DNA from: Pyronema omphalodes
Lineage: Eukaryota > Ascomycota > Pezizomycetes > Pezizales > Pyronemataceae
Length of the DNA: 64,000 nt
Assembly (NCBI GenBank): GCA_024516155.1
Contig: JAJJXM010000008.1
Span: 496,001-560,000 of the forward strand
Direction of reading: 5' to 3'
The number at the start of each line of letters is the position of its first letter. Position 1 is the first letter of the stretch. Shown here in pieces: positions 24,424-38,046 of the stretch. The notes under the pieces were generated by a model. It saw only the letters and a program-made list of their open reading frames with translations. It ran no database searches and was not told where the DNA came from. The translations under genes were made by a program, and so were the position numbers.

Positions 24424-24683
24424 CGAGGCTGTGGTTACAAGTAATGGACACTTTCACGTTACAATAACTGTGACACCTCAACAATCACTTCTACCACCAT
24501 GCCATTCACCTCAGAGCGAAATAAAAGATACCATGAACGGGATATTTATCAGCGTCTTTAGTTTCACCTGTACAGTTTCATTTTCCCCCTTAGCTATTTA
24601 TTGTTGTGGAATTTATGGACTTAGGGGTTCTTGTGAATGTGGTTGCATTGCGAAAGTGTCCACTACTCTTGTCCATAGCCTCG
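24424..24683. mobile_element. Second, diverged copy of the TA-flanked MITE
   Basis: The left end reads CGAGGCTGTGGTTACAAGTA and the right end, reverse-complemented, reads CGAGGCTATGGACAAGAGTA, matching the ends of the element at 8650-8916. Interior words are also shared (for example the ACCACCATGC block about 70 bases in). The right flank keeps TA (24684-24685) while the left flank is CT, so that target duplication has decayed. The length of 260 bp agrees with the first copy. Confidence 0.8.
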
Positions 24684-24685
24684 TA

Positions 24686-27600
24686 CGTACCCTTTCACAC
24701 TGCACAATATGCAAAGTCCATCATCAATATTGAACCGAATTCCGCGGGCGGAAGTTGAAGTGTAAAAGCAGAATTTCCAACCTGTGATGGAGGCAAAAGA
24801 TTCGCCTCCGAACGCGCACGTCAGTGACTCGATGGCTGAGTTTTCAACGAGTTTCCGACGAACAACGGGGATTGGCAAAGTTAATCCTGCATATGCCTGA
24901 TCACCGAAAGGAACGCGCCATGCATTTTTGGAGTTTTAATGGTTGCTTCCTGGTTATTGATTGCTTATGAATAGCAACCAGTTCCGTCCCTTAGTTGCGG
25001 TAAAAAGCAGGTCAAAGGTGAGCTGCGAACTTGATCACTCAGCCCGAGGCCGCCGGTCATATGCGACCACGACTTTCGAAGATCCTGCTTGCTTGTCAAT
25101 AACTGTCCTATCTAACTGTCGTTCTATCTTTTTTTCGGAAAAAAAATTTGCATGTCGATCCAGGGCAAAGAGGAGAGTCTGAGGTATGTACCGCGGTACC
25201 GCAGCTAAACCATGGAGAAGGCGAAGTATATACGAATGACGAAGGCAGATAGAAATCCCGACAGTCCCTTGCGGCGGCAAAGTATCTCTTAGAAGTTATG
25301 TGCCGTCTTTTTCGTATACCTTTCTGCACCATATGAAGATCCGTCCGATATTTCGTTATCTTTTGCATCATCTTAGCCCCACCGGAGTTGGGTTTTTGTG
25401 TTTCACGAAAGTGCAGTTTTCATTTTTTCTACCGCAGTTTATTTTTCACGATATCGTGATAGATAAATAGATAGCACGATTTCCCGGGGCCCTGGAAAAT
25501 TTAGATGGATAGTGTGTCAGGTTACATGGTAAGGTTAATCATACTTGTAACCGTAACAGTAACTTCAAGCGGTCAAAGTTTACACAAGGTTGATAAAGGC
25601 AGTAAGAAAGTAGTGATGGAATGAAACATCGCACGATTGACATCTCAGCACCAGGTGTCCGATGGTGATACCGTGGAGATTGAGGGAAACTTGAAAGAAA
25701 GGTCGGTGCCCAGGGAAGGCTTGCGTATTCTGCGCAGTAAAACTTCTCATCTGGGAACTCGCATCATGTACATATTGCATACCAGAGGGCTTTCTTACCG
25801 TTAATCAGACCAGCCAGGCAGGGTTTGAGCAACAAAGTCCAAATTCTTACCGCCCTTGGGGGGTAATTTGTACCACAGTCACAAAGCTGCAAGCGCAATA
25901 AAGCACCTTACTCAACGAGGCCGAAACGCACTGTCCGAGATGAATGAAGTGAAAACTGTAAATCGAGAGAATTAATCAATTGAGAGAAGTAGTCTACTCG
26001 CTCACCATCATTTTCGAACAGGATTTCTATCCTTTCCCAAAGATGCCGCGTATGTGTGTTGTCTAGCACAAGAGACAAAAATAGTATCATCATCGGTTGT
26101 TCTGGCCCCTACTAAGTTGGTCTTGAAAATTATTCCGGCTCCGACGAGCAAGAATCCCAACAACGTTAACTTTGACCGGGGGTGAGGTCGGCCAGTTACA
26201 AGTTACAATTTGGTCTGATGAACTCTGTGGAGTCGTAGGTTGAAGAACTTCCTACGCTGCAGGATCCTGAAGAATGTCGATCAAGTTGACAATTCAGTGA
26301 TCTTCAAAGTGATGAATCTTGAGTGCCAGGGGCAAGCCAGGCAAGGACAAAGAGTGTAAATCGTACAGCGCCTGTAACTCCTGTAAAAGCGTATGAAGAG
26401 CAAGTTCCACATAACCCGCAGTTGCAGTTGCAGTTGAGTTGCAGAAAAGCTCCCTAACTTCGCCGCCTCAGGTGTTCGCTGCAAATGTTCGCTTGCCTCT
26501 AATCTGCAAAGCGTCGCAGGAGAGTCGCAGCAGAAGCTGCTCCACTGGGTTCCAGGCAGCCCGCGGGTTTGTGCAGATTAGGTGGGGCATACATTCCCCA
26601 AATAAAGTAAAGCCTGACAAGATCCGAAAATGTTGACGAAGCTCGAAGTGCCACTTTTTTCTTCTCCAGGCCGCTGCCTGATTTTTCAAGCCCGCAAAAC
26701 CTCTTTGCAGAAATCCAATTCTAATTTCATACTACACGCGGACGCTATCTCCGCATACTTATCTAATGGCCGAGAAAATTCAAGGTGTTGCGTTGCAGAA
26801 TATTGGCCGACTTTAATTTAACTTCGCGAGCTCATGTTAATTGTTGATTCGATGCGCTAACCTTCAAGCTCGCGCTTTCAAATCGAAGCTGCCTTTTACT
26901 AGCGGGGCCGCCAGAACGGTACTCGCGAAACCCTACCCTAGGTAGCTAGCGACGGCACACCACCGAAGCGTAAAAGTGTAAATCATAGCTAAAGAATATA
27001 GCTAAAGGACCACCGCAGGTACGACTGTGTACAGTTAGTTACTGGAGGCCTGTAGAGCTAGTTGTATTTTGCACCGGAGAAACATCGTGGAAGTAGTGCG
27101 GTGGATCATCAGAGGGGCGTTCTAGCATGTCACTGCATACCCACCTACGTAGTGAAAATAAGAAACATAAAGAAGCAATATGCCACGAATGATTTGTGTG
27201 ACTTGCAAAGCTGATCTGCGAGACAAAAACAAGGATATGAAGGGTAGACAAGGCTGTGCACAGTATAGCTTGACACCTTGTTACCTCCTCTGTTACCTAC
27301 TCTAGTCGAGGATTGCCGAGCACAGTGACATCTTGGCACTACAGAGAAGATTCGTGAAATTTGAAAGGTTGAATAAGCACACCTTATCTCTGGTCTTGTC
27401 TCGTCGACTCTTTCCGGGCATCAATTTCTATGCACAGCTGCACAGCCTGACCACTGCCCGACTTTTCCAGTCAGAGTGCACAAAAAACGTCATTTTAAAA
27501 GTGCAGCCCACGAACATAAAAAAAGCAATGCATCAAGGTACAAAGGAAAATTTTTACAACAAAAAACTTTTTCTTTCCAAACTTTTTCTTCACTTCTTGT

Positions 27601-29706
27601 TTTTCTTTTATTCTCTCACTTCATCCAACGCCAGCCTCAAAGTGGGGACGAAAATACCTCCCCCTTGGGCAAAAAAGAGGATTACAAAGAGGAAAGTACA
27701 AACTTAAGCATCAATGCTATTAAGCGAATATTACGAAGAGATAACGGTAAAATACCACAATTCCTGATGGATAAAACAGTTCCGCGGTGTTTGATTGCTT
27801 CGGTGAAACATGCACAGCACCACCTTAGAAGCTGGTGGCGTGACTTTACTCTAGAGCAGACTTATCTAGTCAACATTCTTATGCAACGCAAATTCATCTC
27901 GACTCCGGTGGTTAAAGAAATGGTGTGCCCATTAACGTGCTATAAACAATACGAAACAGCTGACTGATATGGCTTATCCCCAAGCATGAAATGGAATATG
28001 CCTTTTGATATTCTGTTGTTTACTCAACCCACGAAGCTCCGGAGAGTCCGGGGGATCCGCGGATCCCAAGCAGCCCGTTCCAGACCCTCAGTGCATACGA
28101 CTCCCATAGATAGCTCTTAGCGATATTACAAAATCTCGGATGAATCGGACTCCGACGACGTCTTTGACGTTTGAAAATCCTGTTGTTGATGTCTGCCTGG
28201 GCTAGTGATCCGGTGGTTCGCCAATCATCGAGCCGCATTTGGCTTTTATTGGATACCGTACGATATAGAATGATCATGATCGAACTCATCTGTTTCTACA
28301 GGTTGAAGATTGTTTCCAATAACACAGCCCAAACATCTTGAAATACGCCTGCACCAGGTAGTTCATCCTTTTATGGAGGGTTTACAAGCATATCATCAAT
28401 CCAACAAGACTTCCGCGGGAAGCATATACGTTTTGCAGGAAATGCTTCGAAAATCCGGGGAAGCATACATTGAGATGGACCACATTGTTGCGTGATGTGA
28501 AGGATGCTTCCGGCATCTTCATCAAAATTCTCGACTATCTGTAACAAGATGCACGTTCCCTTCCACTCTCTGCATTGTTACCCATCACATCTACCCGGCT
28601 CGCCTGGATATATTCAAGCATATCTTCAAGGAAATGGCGATTGCAAATAATTCCTCGATCAAAGAGTCCGCTAGAATTACCGGCTGTGGCGTTTTGAACA
28701 CAACATTTTGAGTTCTCAGAAAAACACGGATCAAGAAGGTGTCAAGCTATGCCGAAATATCTCGGAGGTTGACGGTGGAGAAAAATTGAAATGAATAATC
28801 CCAACAGAAAGCTATTATGCCATACATCTTGAGGTCTCGACGTCTTGCCTGATCAAGGTCCAGTCTGAGTCCCTGTATAACTTTATTTTAAGGCCCATTG
28901 CCGGGAGCTAGGTCCCAATGTGACCAACGACGACTAAGATGCCATTATTCTCGATTATGTATGCCCTTCTCTGCAAAAGTTTCCACATGTTTATACACAT
29001 GCCTATCTAACCTACAGGGCGTACCGGCACTGGGCGAACAGCCTGGCGGACTGTCCTGTATCATGTACTATCGAAGTTATCACAACATCCAATACCTTCT
29101 TTCATATCACTCATACCACGGGATCTTAATGGTTCCAATACGAAGCAATCTGCAGTTCATAACATTCTGGACTGACATTAAAGATGGCACCATCAAGACA
29201 TTTGTTGAATGGCGAATGTCAATTAACGGTGGAAGAACCATCCAATAAGAGGGAATTATGAGCATAGTACTATGTAACTTATTCCTTTGATACAACCTTG
29301 ATTCCTAACTCATCCAAGAACCCACGAGTTGCCCCAAACCCCCTTCATTTCAATTAAACTTTACTCGAAAAAATTAAATAATATCCTCAACATTGACAGT
29401 GAAAAATATAGTCATTAACAAGACCACTATTCCCCTTGAGTCTCCCTGCATTTCCATCCGCTTTCCGATAGACGCCTTCCATGCAGAGTTAGAGATGAGA
29501 GATGTATTGCATATGCCTTACTGTAGCTACCTAGTTTTGTTTTGTATTTAAACGAGGTTTATTTGTAGCATGGATGCATAGCAGCAAGCTAGACTTCAAT
29601 GACCTGACCCTCGGTGAAGACCTTAATACCCAGGATGCCCTGGTATATCTCGTTTCTTATCAGTTCAATTGGGTTGAGGGTGTGTGATATGCAGATTACT
29701 CGCTAT
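24686..29706. other. Gene-poor relic DNA
   Basis: Five kilobases without a gene I can support. A 163-codon frame at 27476-27967 is Lys/Gln-rich and lacks any family signature. A short protein-like piece at about 28310-28495 (SIYVLQEMLRKSGEAYIEMD) is followed by stops. Around 26405-26560 the words TTGCAG, CTGCAA and their complements recur often without forming a clean array. Confidence 0.4.
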
Positions 29707-30719
29707 TACGGCAACGCATCTGTACATGGAGGGACAAAAAAACTTTGCATTTTTTAATTTGCATTTTGCAATTTTCATTTTTCAGGTTTCATCTGTTGCA
29801 ACGCAACGACACAGCCACACTGCTGATTAGGGTTACCCTAACCCTGCTCTCCCCAGCTATCCCCAGCTCTCCCCAGCTCTCCCCAGCTCTCCTCTGCTCT
29901 CCTCTGCTCTTCTTTTCTCTCCGCTACTCTCTTCTCCACTACTCTCTTCTCTCCGCCTCTCTCACTTCGCCCTGGCCTTTTTCCTATTCTTTTCAGACTT
30001 CTCCACTCGCCTCTCTTCAGTTTTCGTCTCATCCTTTTCTCTTCTTCCTCGCACTTCCTCTAATCGGCTTTTCTGGCTCAATACTCATTTCTCGCTTTTG
30101 CTATCCTTCGGCTATCTAGGTACTGAATCATGTATCTGTCTTTAGTGTGTTTTGTTTTTTTTTACAGCATTATACGTCTTGTTCGATCAGAACTGCTTCA
30201 TGCTCGTTCTCAGATTTGATCAGTGTTTCCCAACCTATTCTTCTTCCTTCCGGGTCATCCTCCATAGCGGGAGCATTGCTTACCTGTATCCACTCTGCGG
30301 TGGCAATCTTGGTAGTAGAGACCATGGTGGAGAAAACTCTGGTGCATGACGCGGAGAAACCACAACCTGAGATATAGAGATACAGGATAACATTGTAAAA
30401 TAACACATAACACGTAAATTCAACATTTCATCCATCTATGAATGCCCAAGTAAAGTATCACGCTGTGTCTTCAAGTGTTGAAGCAAAACCGCATCTCTGC
30501 GCAGTGCAGCAGCGGTACGCGCTTGCGATTTTGTGATGCGCATCTGTCAGTGTTTAGTCAGCGGTGTGGCTGCGTCGTTGTGGCGACAATTTATTTTGGT
30601 AGGTGAGTACTCTTCCTCTGTCGCACTGCTGCGTTGCAACAGATGAAATGTGAAAAGTGTAAATGCAAATTAAAAATGCAAAGTTTTTTTGTCCCTCCAT
30701 GTACAGATGCGTTGCCGTA
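29707..30719. mobile_element. 1,013-bp TIR element with GCTAT target duplication
   Basis: Terminal inverted repeats of roughly 95-100 bp: the left end starts TACGGCAACGCATCTGTACA and the right end is the reverse complement, identical for about 45 bases, then similar with small gaps up to CATCTGTTGCAACGCA. The direct repeat GCTAT flanks both ends (29702-29706 and 30720-30724). No transposase is encoded; the interior has a pyrimidine-rich CTCCCCAGCT/CTCTGCT tandem tract (29850-29920) and a palindromic TTAGGG-type sequence. It is a non-autonomous DNA transposon. Superfamily is unclear: a 5-bp duplication is short for hAT or Mutator. Confidence 0.82.
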
Positions 30720-30724
30720 GCTAT

Positions 30725-33700
30725 GCAAAGTTGCAAAGTGCAATTATATGCTTAGTTGGTGGTTTCCTCTCCTGGACAAAAATCTTTCAATAGTGGCAGC
30801 TTTGTTATATCCACGGGGATCTTAGGCGGGGATTTCGAGGGATTGGATATAGTGCACACCACTACGGATTTATAATTTCATAGTATTATCATCTGTCAAA
30901 GGTGATTGGTTGATAAACATGATAGTGGTGTTATATCCCTGGCTCATATCTTTACGAAGGGAAACTATAGCACCGTGGAAGACAGGTGAAGACAGGAGAA
31001 ACTCGCAGCAATTCGAAGATAAATGTAGTCCATACTCGAGATTTTACAGGGTTCTCTTGCCTTCCCTGATGCTCTTCATTGACAAAACTAGATAGCCTTG
31101 TATACGGAGATGTACGCGTACACGGTATAGTTCAAGAAAAGAACTTAGCAAGATACTTGCAGAAAATCATTGCAGAAAATCCTGCAAGATTCAAACGTAC
31201 ATACATACGCAAGATGAAGAGGCGCAAGAATCCTTAAATCTTCATCTAAATCATCTCCATGCGAGGTAAAAGAAGCTTTGCGAATAGTTGCAAGCCGTCC
31301 GCTGCAAAGTAACTGCAAAGAAACCGCAAAAGAGGTACATACCTGAAAAGTGTAGATGAGCAAGCCTAAGCAAGGCAGGCTTCGGAATTCGGAAAACTCC
31401 ATCTTCAATTCTTATCTTCTAGTTTCCAATGAGCCCACGTTAAAAACTTTCTTTGCCTTTGCCTTTGCCTTTGCCTCATTTTGTGGGCTCCACATTCCAC
31501 GTTCTTTTGCCCCCAATGGCTCACTGCGTGGGGGCGCCTTTTGGATGCGATGTTCTGAAACGCCATTTTAAAACCGACGTTACACAAACCTATTCTACAA
31601 CTCCCTTTTATGATTTAGTACGTTGAGATCCGAATCTTCAACGTCGGGGAAACTTGCGGACTACGTTCTAATACCCCCGGACTCGTGCGGGATTCTGATC
31701 TATAAAGGGAATACATATGTCAAAAATTCACTACTGTGGTGTACCCTCGCATATAACACAAAAGAGACACTGAAATTGGGAGCTGGTTTCTAATTTTTCT
31801 AGTCCCGCTAAGATCCGAATCTTTAATTCGATTTTCACACCTCTGTGCTCATATCTTGAAAAGAAAGGAGCTCTGTTTAGGTCCTTGTACATGGGAGCTC
31901 AACAGTTGCATTAACCCACACCTGTCACCGGCGGGAGCACGCGGTAAACTCCATCATTTTCTCACGATAAGAGCATAACCCTGCATTCCATAGTTCAGGC
32001 GTTTTTTCTGCTCCTCCTGCTCCGACGGGAAGGAGAGAGAGCGAGAGTTTTTCCGTGGACGGTAGAACTTCGAACGCATTCTGCGGCGGCGGCGCAGGCG
32101 GTGCAAACGAGTCGAAGTGTGTAATACCTCCTCTAAGTAAATCTGACCGGTATGCGACGTGCTCCATTACCGAACCGGTAAACCTGCAAGCAAAGGTCCT
32201 TTTCTTTCTCAACCGCGACTCTATCAAGCCGAATGTCGAAGGTGAGTGAGATGTTGATGAAACTCGCGCGGGAAAAAAAATGAAGCGCTTGATTAACAAT
32301 ATCCGGCTAGTCAACGCGGCAACAAAAATTGAACGATCGATGTTCCCTGTCAGAAACACCATCCAAACATAAACCTAAATTCCGGAACCGAGAAGATCTG
32401 TTTTTAGTGCCCTTTCTAAAGTTTCAACCTCCGTTGTTGCTCATCCTCAGCTTCTTATTTTTTTCGCCACCGTACCCGCACGCTAAATTTTTTTTTGTCG
32501 TTACGAAATTTGACTAGAGCCTTCCTTACATATCGGCTTAGGAGACTTTTTTGTTCAGAACTTCGATTCAAAGCTTGTCATGTCAAGAGGTGAAGAGATT
32601 TAAAGGAATTCATCCGTGACGTTTAACCGGAAAAAATTGATTTTGGCCGATTAACGTCCGACTCGGATTGGGTCTGTGAGTCTGTGACACTGTACTAATT
32701 TAAGAAAGCACCGAGACGGAGGGGGAAAAAAACGTGAGCGTATTATTAGGTGACATGAGTAACAGTAAAGCCATTCAAGCCAACAAAGCACGACACGCGA
32801 AGCAAAATGATTATGGCGTGCTGGCAACGGCCCCAATAGTTGTACGATGCTGGAGCTTGGGTGGATGGTTACTCACGGGTATGCACTTCACGTCACCATG
32901 TCACGATGTTACGATGTCACGATATCCATTACATATTATCCAGCATATTTTTTGAACCCCACGTCATAGAACTTCGAATTGTGGACAACAAAGACAAAAG
33001 TGCACAAACGGTTCCGATTCGTTGAAGTGTACATAGCACTTTTTGATGCTTCGACAAGTAGGAAATTAGGAAGGGGCATTGTAGTATGGTGACTATTTGC
33101 CTAGCTAGGGCCTTATTATGTGAATTCGTGTTTACATAGCTGCAGTTATATGTACTCTATGTACATATACAAGGCGTGGAGAATGTGGGGAGCATAAAGC
33201 AAAGCATCAAGCAGGAAGCATGAAGTATGAGCTTCCAAAGTTCGAATAACATAGCCAGCATACATAGAATGCGCATTGAATATTGTACGGGTACATACCC
33301 GAGAACAAGCATTTGAAACAAGAAGCTGGTAGCATATGTATGCAGCGTATCGCCAGAATGTTTGGATCCACCAGCGTTGGGCATTGAAGGTCCATCAACA
33401 GTGACAGTGGCAGTGGCAACGTCGTTCCGCCAGGGTTAAAAAGTGGCAGTGTTAGGATCCCGAACCCTCGAGCATCATCTTCCTTACTTTGGTATGGTAC
33501 TAAGCTGTGACTCCCCGGCCGGGTCTTGTCTCGGCGGGAGGCAACTAGCTGATCCGATTTGAGCTTCTGAGTTGCTAAATTGCCAAATCCATACCTTCTT
33601 CGCTTGGGTATTGAAGATCCCGAGACGAGATCTTTTGTCGAGTCACCTGGTGGGTTCAGGATCAGAGATAAGACAGATCTTGGCATGCAACGACGATCTA

Positions 33701-34411
33701 TGTGGAAAGAGGAAAACCAAACGGGTGTATAAACGAAATGGAAACACCTAGGATAGGATAAGATAGGATGAGTTGATAACATACGGATAAACATCTAAAC
33801 GAAGTAAACAGATGCTGCGAAAACAAAACACGCGACGAAACGCGTAATCCATTTTCGTAGTCTTTGGTCTGATAAACGGGAAGTTTTTAATCTATGGAGA
33901 TGATCATATGAGGCTTGGACAGGGAGGGAGGCCAACGGTTAGATTGTTGAAGGGATGATTGACAAAGATCTAGACGAAGTGATAGTCATGTCTTGCATCC
34001 GGGTGGCGACTATGGTACCTTGAAGAATCGATATGCCGAGCTGAGCCCAACGGATTTGATAAGATCTTCGTATTTTTCTGCTGGCGAACCTTCGAATCCC
34101 ATGCAAACTCGAACCTCGAACCTCGAACTTCGAATCTATTCGCCGCCTCTTTCTAGTCTTGATCCAGAAATAAGAAGAAAACAATCGCAAACTTGGAGCC
34201 GAGAAAATTGAAGAAAATCTCAATGTCGCGTTCGCCTTCCTTCTTGCTTGCCTCCTGTGATCCCTAGATGGTTCACGAATCCGTAGTGTAAGTGTGTAAG
34301 AAACCCTCCATATCTCGATTCTAATTACCACATCACCTGTATCACCTAAGCTTTTCCTATACCTACCGGATGAAATCAAGTCAGCACAGCATAACACGGC
34401 CGGCCTCAATG
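30725..34411. other. Non-coding DNA between the TIR element and the satellite-rich region
   Basis: No gene recognised. A short CTTTGC repeat (CCTTTGCCTTTGCCTTTG) lies near 31451-31475. Around 34090-34130 the word CTCGAACCTCGAACCTCGAA repeats. Reading frames up to 195 codons occur on the minus strand (33207-33794), but their composition and lack of motifs do not support a gene. Confidence 0.45.
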
Positions 34412-34486
34412 CCATACCGTGACCGGAATCATCCGAACCCGGGATTTAAAAGATAGCGCTTCCTAACCAATCATCTTGGGATATGG
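34412..34486 (-). pseudogene. Possible tRNA-Lys(UUU)-like pseudogene
   Basis: On the minus strand a 75-nt stretch has tRNA architecture: 7-bp acceptor pairing CCATATC/GGTATGG (one G-T), a D-arm-like ATTGGTTAGGAAGCGC, an anticodon loop CTTTTAA (UUU) and a T-arm-like CCGGGTTCG...ATTCCGG. The T loop has about three extra bases and the anticodon stem pairs only partly, so it is unlikely to be functional. It could be a decayed tRNA gene or the head of a tRNA-derived SINE. The plus-strand view resembles the usual reverse complement of a tRNA (GCGCTTCCTAACCAAT). Confidence 0.4.
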
Positions 34487-35910
34487 GAACATCCCATCCT
34501 TCTATCCATACATCCTTCCATCTATCCACCCAGCTAGCCATCCATACATCCATCAGCCGTTGCTTATTTTCTTCAATGCATACACCGGATCTGGTATCCA
34601 CGAATCGAACCGAATCGAATTGACTTTTATGCACATAGAAGCCAAAACAAAAAACAACAAGAAACATCCCCAAGAATTTTTCAAATCCCAATCACGGCAA
34701 GGTTGTAGAAATAAATATTCAGAACTGTAGCTTCATCAATAAATTCCTCAACCTCCATTGATCTCTTCTTTCAACAGGTTTCATTTCTCGTCATGTATAA
34801 GTTATAGCACCATAGCCATAACATAGGTTCACGATGGTGTTTTTCTCCCCATGCTCATCCACTAGTCCATCTGCAGGCATCTCGACATCCTCGTCCAACA
34901 AAAAAAAAAACTTGGAACATAACCATGTCCACTCCACAACAACCGCGACACGGGAAGTAAAAAAACCACGGAAGTGAAATTAAGGCTGCTGCTGCTGATG
35001 CGGCGCTGCCACTACACTAGTGCCAGGCGTATTACATCCTTGTCTTGGGGTACTTTTTCAGCCCCGGAATATCGAAGGGTGCTTGCTAGCTGGCTATGTA
35101 TGGTGGAATTGCTCGAAGGAAATTGTTTATCGATTACATATGTATATATGTACGTATAACCAAGCTTTTGTTTACATTGACTTTTTTCTGGCGGGGGGGG
35201 GGGGGGGACTAATTTATCGATGGATTTATTAAACGTGAACAAAAGCTTAAATCAGCGAACTTCGAAGCAGTAAGAAACGAGCTCAAGGTCTGTCGCCTAA
35301 CATGCGAAGCAAAGAAAAAAAGTAACGTGATATCGTACCTTATGGTGCTGTACGTAAGACATTAAGCTCCAAGAAAGTTACGTTACGTTTCGCAAGCGGA
35401 AATGGTAGTGTAAGCGGTAGTGGAAGGGTACATAAGGGGGTTGGAAAGAAAAAAAAAAGATGAAACACTGACATACGTCATACGTCATCTGTTGGTTTGG
35501 TGATTCGGTGATGCGTTGATGTAGCGGATGTAGGGGATGCCATGGTATCGTGGACTCTGGGGCTTGAAGGGAAACGAATCAACGAATGAATGCGCCTGGA
35601 TGGATGAAGCATGAACTAGCCTGTAGGGAGATGGCATGTCATCTGTTATGTACCCGAGTATGAAGGTTCCATAAGGAAACGACCCAAAGACGGCCAACGA
35701 ACCAACGACCCAACGACCCAACGACCACGGGGAAGGAAAAGTAAAAAACGCGTGTTATCCATGCACATGTACACAGGAAGCATCTCCATAAGTACAAAAG
35801 CAAAGCAACAATTCGTGCGCATGTTTTTCTTTGTTTAGTTTTGGTTTTCCTTCGGTTTTTTTTGGTTTAGTTTGAACTTTGGCTATGTATCCGATGAACA
35901 AAGCAAAGGA

Positions 35911-35950
35911 TTTGCGATGCTTTGCGATGCTTTGCGATGCTTTGCGATGC
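35911..35950. repeat. 10-bp tandem repeat TTTGCGATGC, 4 copies
   Basis: Four perfect head-to-tail copies. The related word TCTTGCGATGCGTGG recurs three times at 37432-37490, suggesting a common seed. Confidence 0.95.
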
Positions 35951-37114
35951 TATGATAGGCTGTACGGCATTTCTAAGGCCCTTAACCACACCGATACACC
36001 GACCACACATAGCCAACACAGATGTCTGTGTCTATCATCTCACGGGTATCTAGGATATCTAGGATTTCAATGTACGTAGGCTAGAATATCTCCATCAGTT
36101 CTAGCTACAATAATTCTGGCATAACTATATCCTTCGCGCACCAGCACCAGCCTCAGCTGTGGATTCTGTGTGATACCCACCATCCACCATAGATTTCGTA
36201 GCATCTATAGACAAGACCTGTCATCATGCTGCTAGGGATATGTAGATCATCATACATACATAGTATCATACATCTTTTCCTTTAACCTCAACCTCAACCT
36301 CAACCTCGACCTCAACCCCCCGAGAAAATAACTCTTGTGCTGAAACCGAAACCTAAAACCAAAAAATGCCCAACCACAAATCATGATCCAAAACCAATCC
36401 TCAAAGGGTACACGGAACAATTCTCCACTAGCTCCAGCAGATCGATGGAATCGGTATGTAGTGTATGTACATATTTCTGTATGTATGGATATCCAAAACC
36501 CACCCATATCTTCAAAACCATCCGACAGCGTGAATTGGGATGCTTAGCGGGTGGGTTAGGGGGGTTTATGCCATAAGGGAAGCTTAGCGGGCTGGTTAAA
36601 GCATCCTAGGGGGGTGTAGGGGGGCCCACGGGAGTTTAACAAGACAAGCTTAGCAAAAAAAATGGATCTAAGAAAGATCTAAGAGTCGTCTTAGCCCTAG
36701 GCTAAGAGAAATGTTAAAAAAGACTAAGGCCTACATAATACATACTTAGCAGAAGGTCTAAGAGAGATTGGTAAGCACTTTAAACGTCACTGACGAGGGA
36801 AAAGATGTCGGACGCTGGTCTTGGGCGACAGGGAATATTGGTATTAGAATCGGAATCGGGGATCTGGAAGTTGTTGTTGTCTTTAGCTGGGAACTTGTGG
36901 TTGATGATGTATGTACTATGGAAGACTTGAGAGGTGGTTAAGGGCAGTGTATTGGCCTTTTGGGGGGCTTTTTTTGCAATCGACTGTACTCGTACCTAAC
37001 CTGTTGATCATTGATGGGAAATTAAAAGTATTGCCGCTATGAAGAAAGAGAATGAGAAAGAAGAAGATTAAAGAGCATTGGCATGAAGAAAATTAGGGTA
37101 TTCAAGAACTTATA

Positions 37115-37146
37115 ATCGATCATCGATCATCGATCATCGATCATCG
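37115..37146. repeat. 7-bp tandem repeat CGATCAT
   Basis: About four head-to-tail copies of CGATCAT. The unit contains the palindromes ATCGAT and GATC. Confidence 0.9.
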
Positions 37147-37570
37147 GCAGCGTAGCGGGAAATTCTCGTTAAAAATCTCAACCTCAAGCATAATTCACGG
37201 TTCATACATACATACATCGGCAAATACTAGACAATTCATTGAGTTATATTAGTATGTATACCCAAACAAGATACAATGTAAGATTCTGTAGGATCACTAG
37301 ATTATTCCGTAGATTGTAATCAATTGTTAAACTTAAGCTGATCGTGTATGTATCTGTATCTGTAGACACGGGATTTTGCAAGTGCAGATTTGCGCAGCTT
37401 TAGTAATTATAGTAACTCTTCGCTGCGCTTCGATGTCTTGCGATGCGTGGGATGTCTTGCGATGCGTGGAATGTCTTGCGATGCGTAGACTGTCGCTTCC
37501 CGTCTCCCGTGTCCCGTGGTTGTATCATAGCCTGTCTAGCTGTCTAGCTGTCTGGATGGATGGCGGACAA

Positions 37571-37613
37571 AGCAACGACAGCAACTACAGCAACTACAGC
37601 AACTACAGCAACG
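37571..37613. repeat. 9-bp tandem repeat AGCAACTAC
   Basis: About four to five copies, the first with AGCAACGAC. Confidence 0.9.
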
Positions 37614-38046
37614 AAAAGACCAAAAGCAACGAAAGAATAAATACAGGACACGACATACATACCCGGGTATGATTCCGCGAGCCATAGCAGGGTATATTCA
37701 CACACCCATATCCAAGAACCGGGACGCGAAGTGCGCGTGTCTCGGGGGGGGGGGGGGGGTGGTATTATAATTATCCGGGTTGATGATTGATTATATGTAA
37801 AATATTATCGATGGAATAGATGGATGGATAAATTGCTGATAAAAACGCGTAAAAAATAGCAATGATGATGATGATAATAATAACAACAATAGCATCAGTA
37901 GTAGCAACAACAAAGAAATAAATAAAGAAACTCTGGAAATATTTTTTTGTTTGTCGAATCGGGTTAAATAAGCGATCATGGTATGTAGGTATCTATGTAC
38001 GTAAGCGACTGGACGTAAGGTACGTAATTTAGTCACTGTATTGCTG

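Noticed and set aside
27476..27967. A 163-codon plus-strand frame
   Set aside because: Lys/Gln-rich with no recognised motif, no splice structure and a surrounding relic context.
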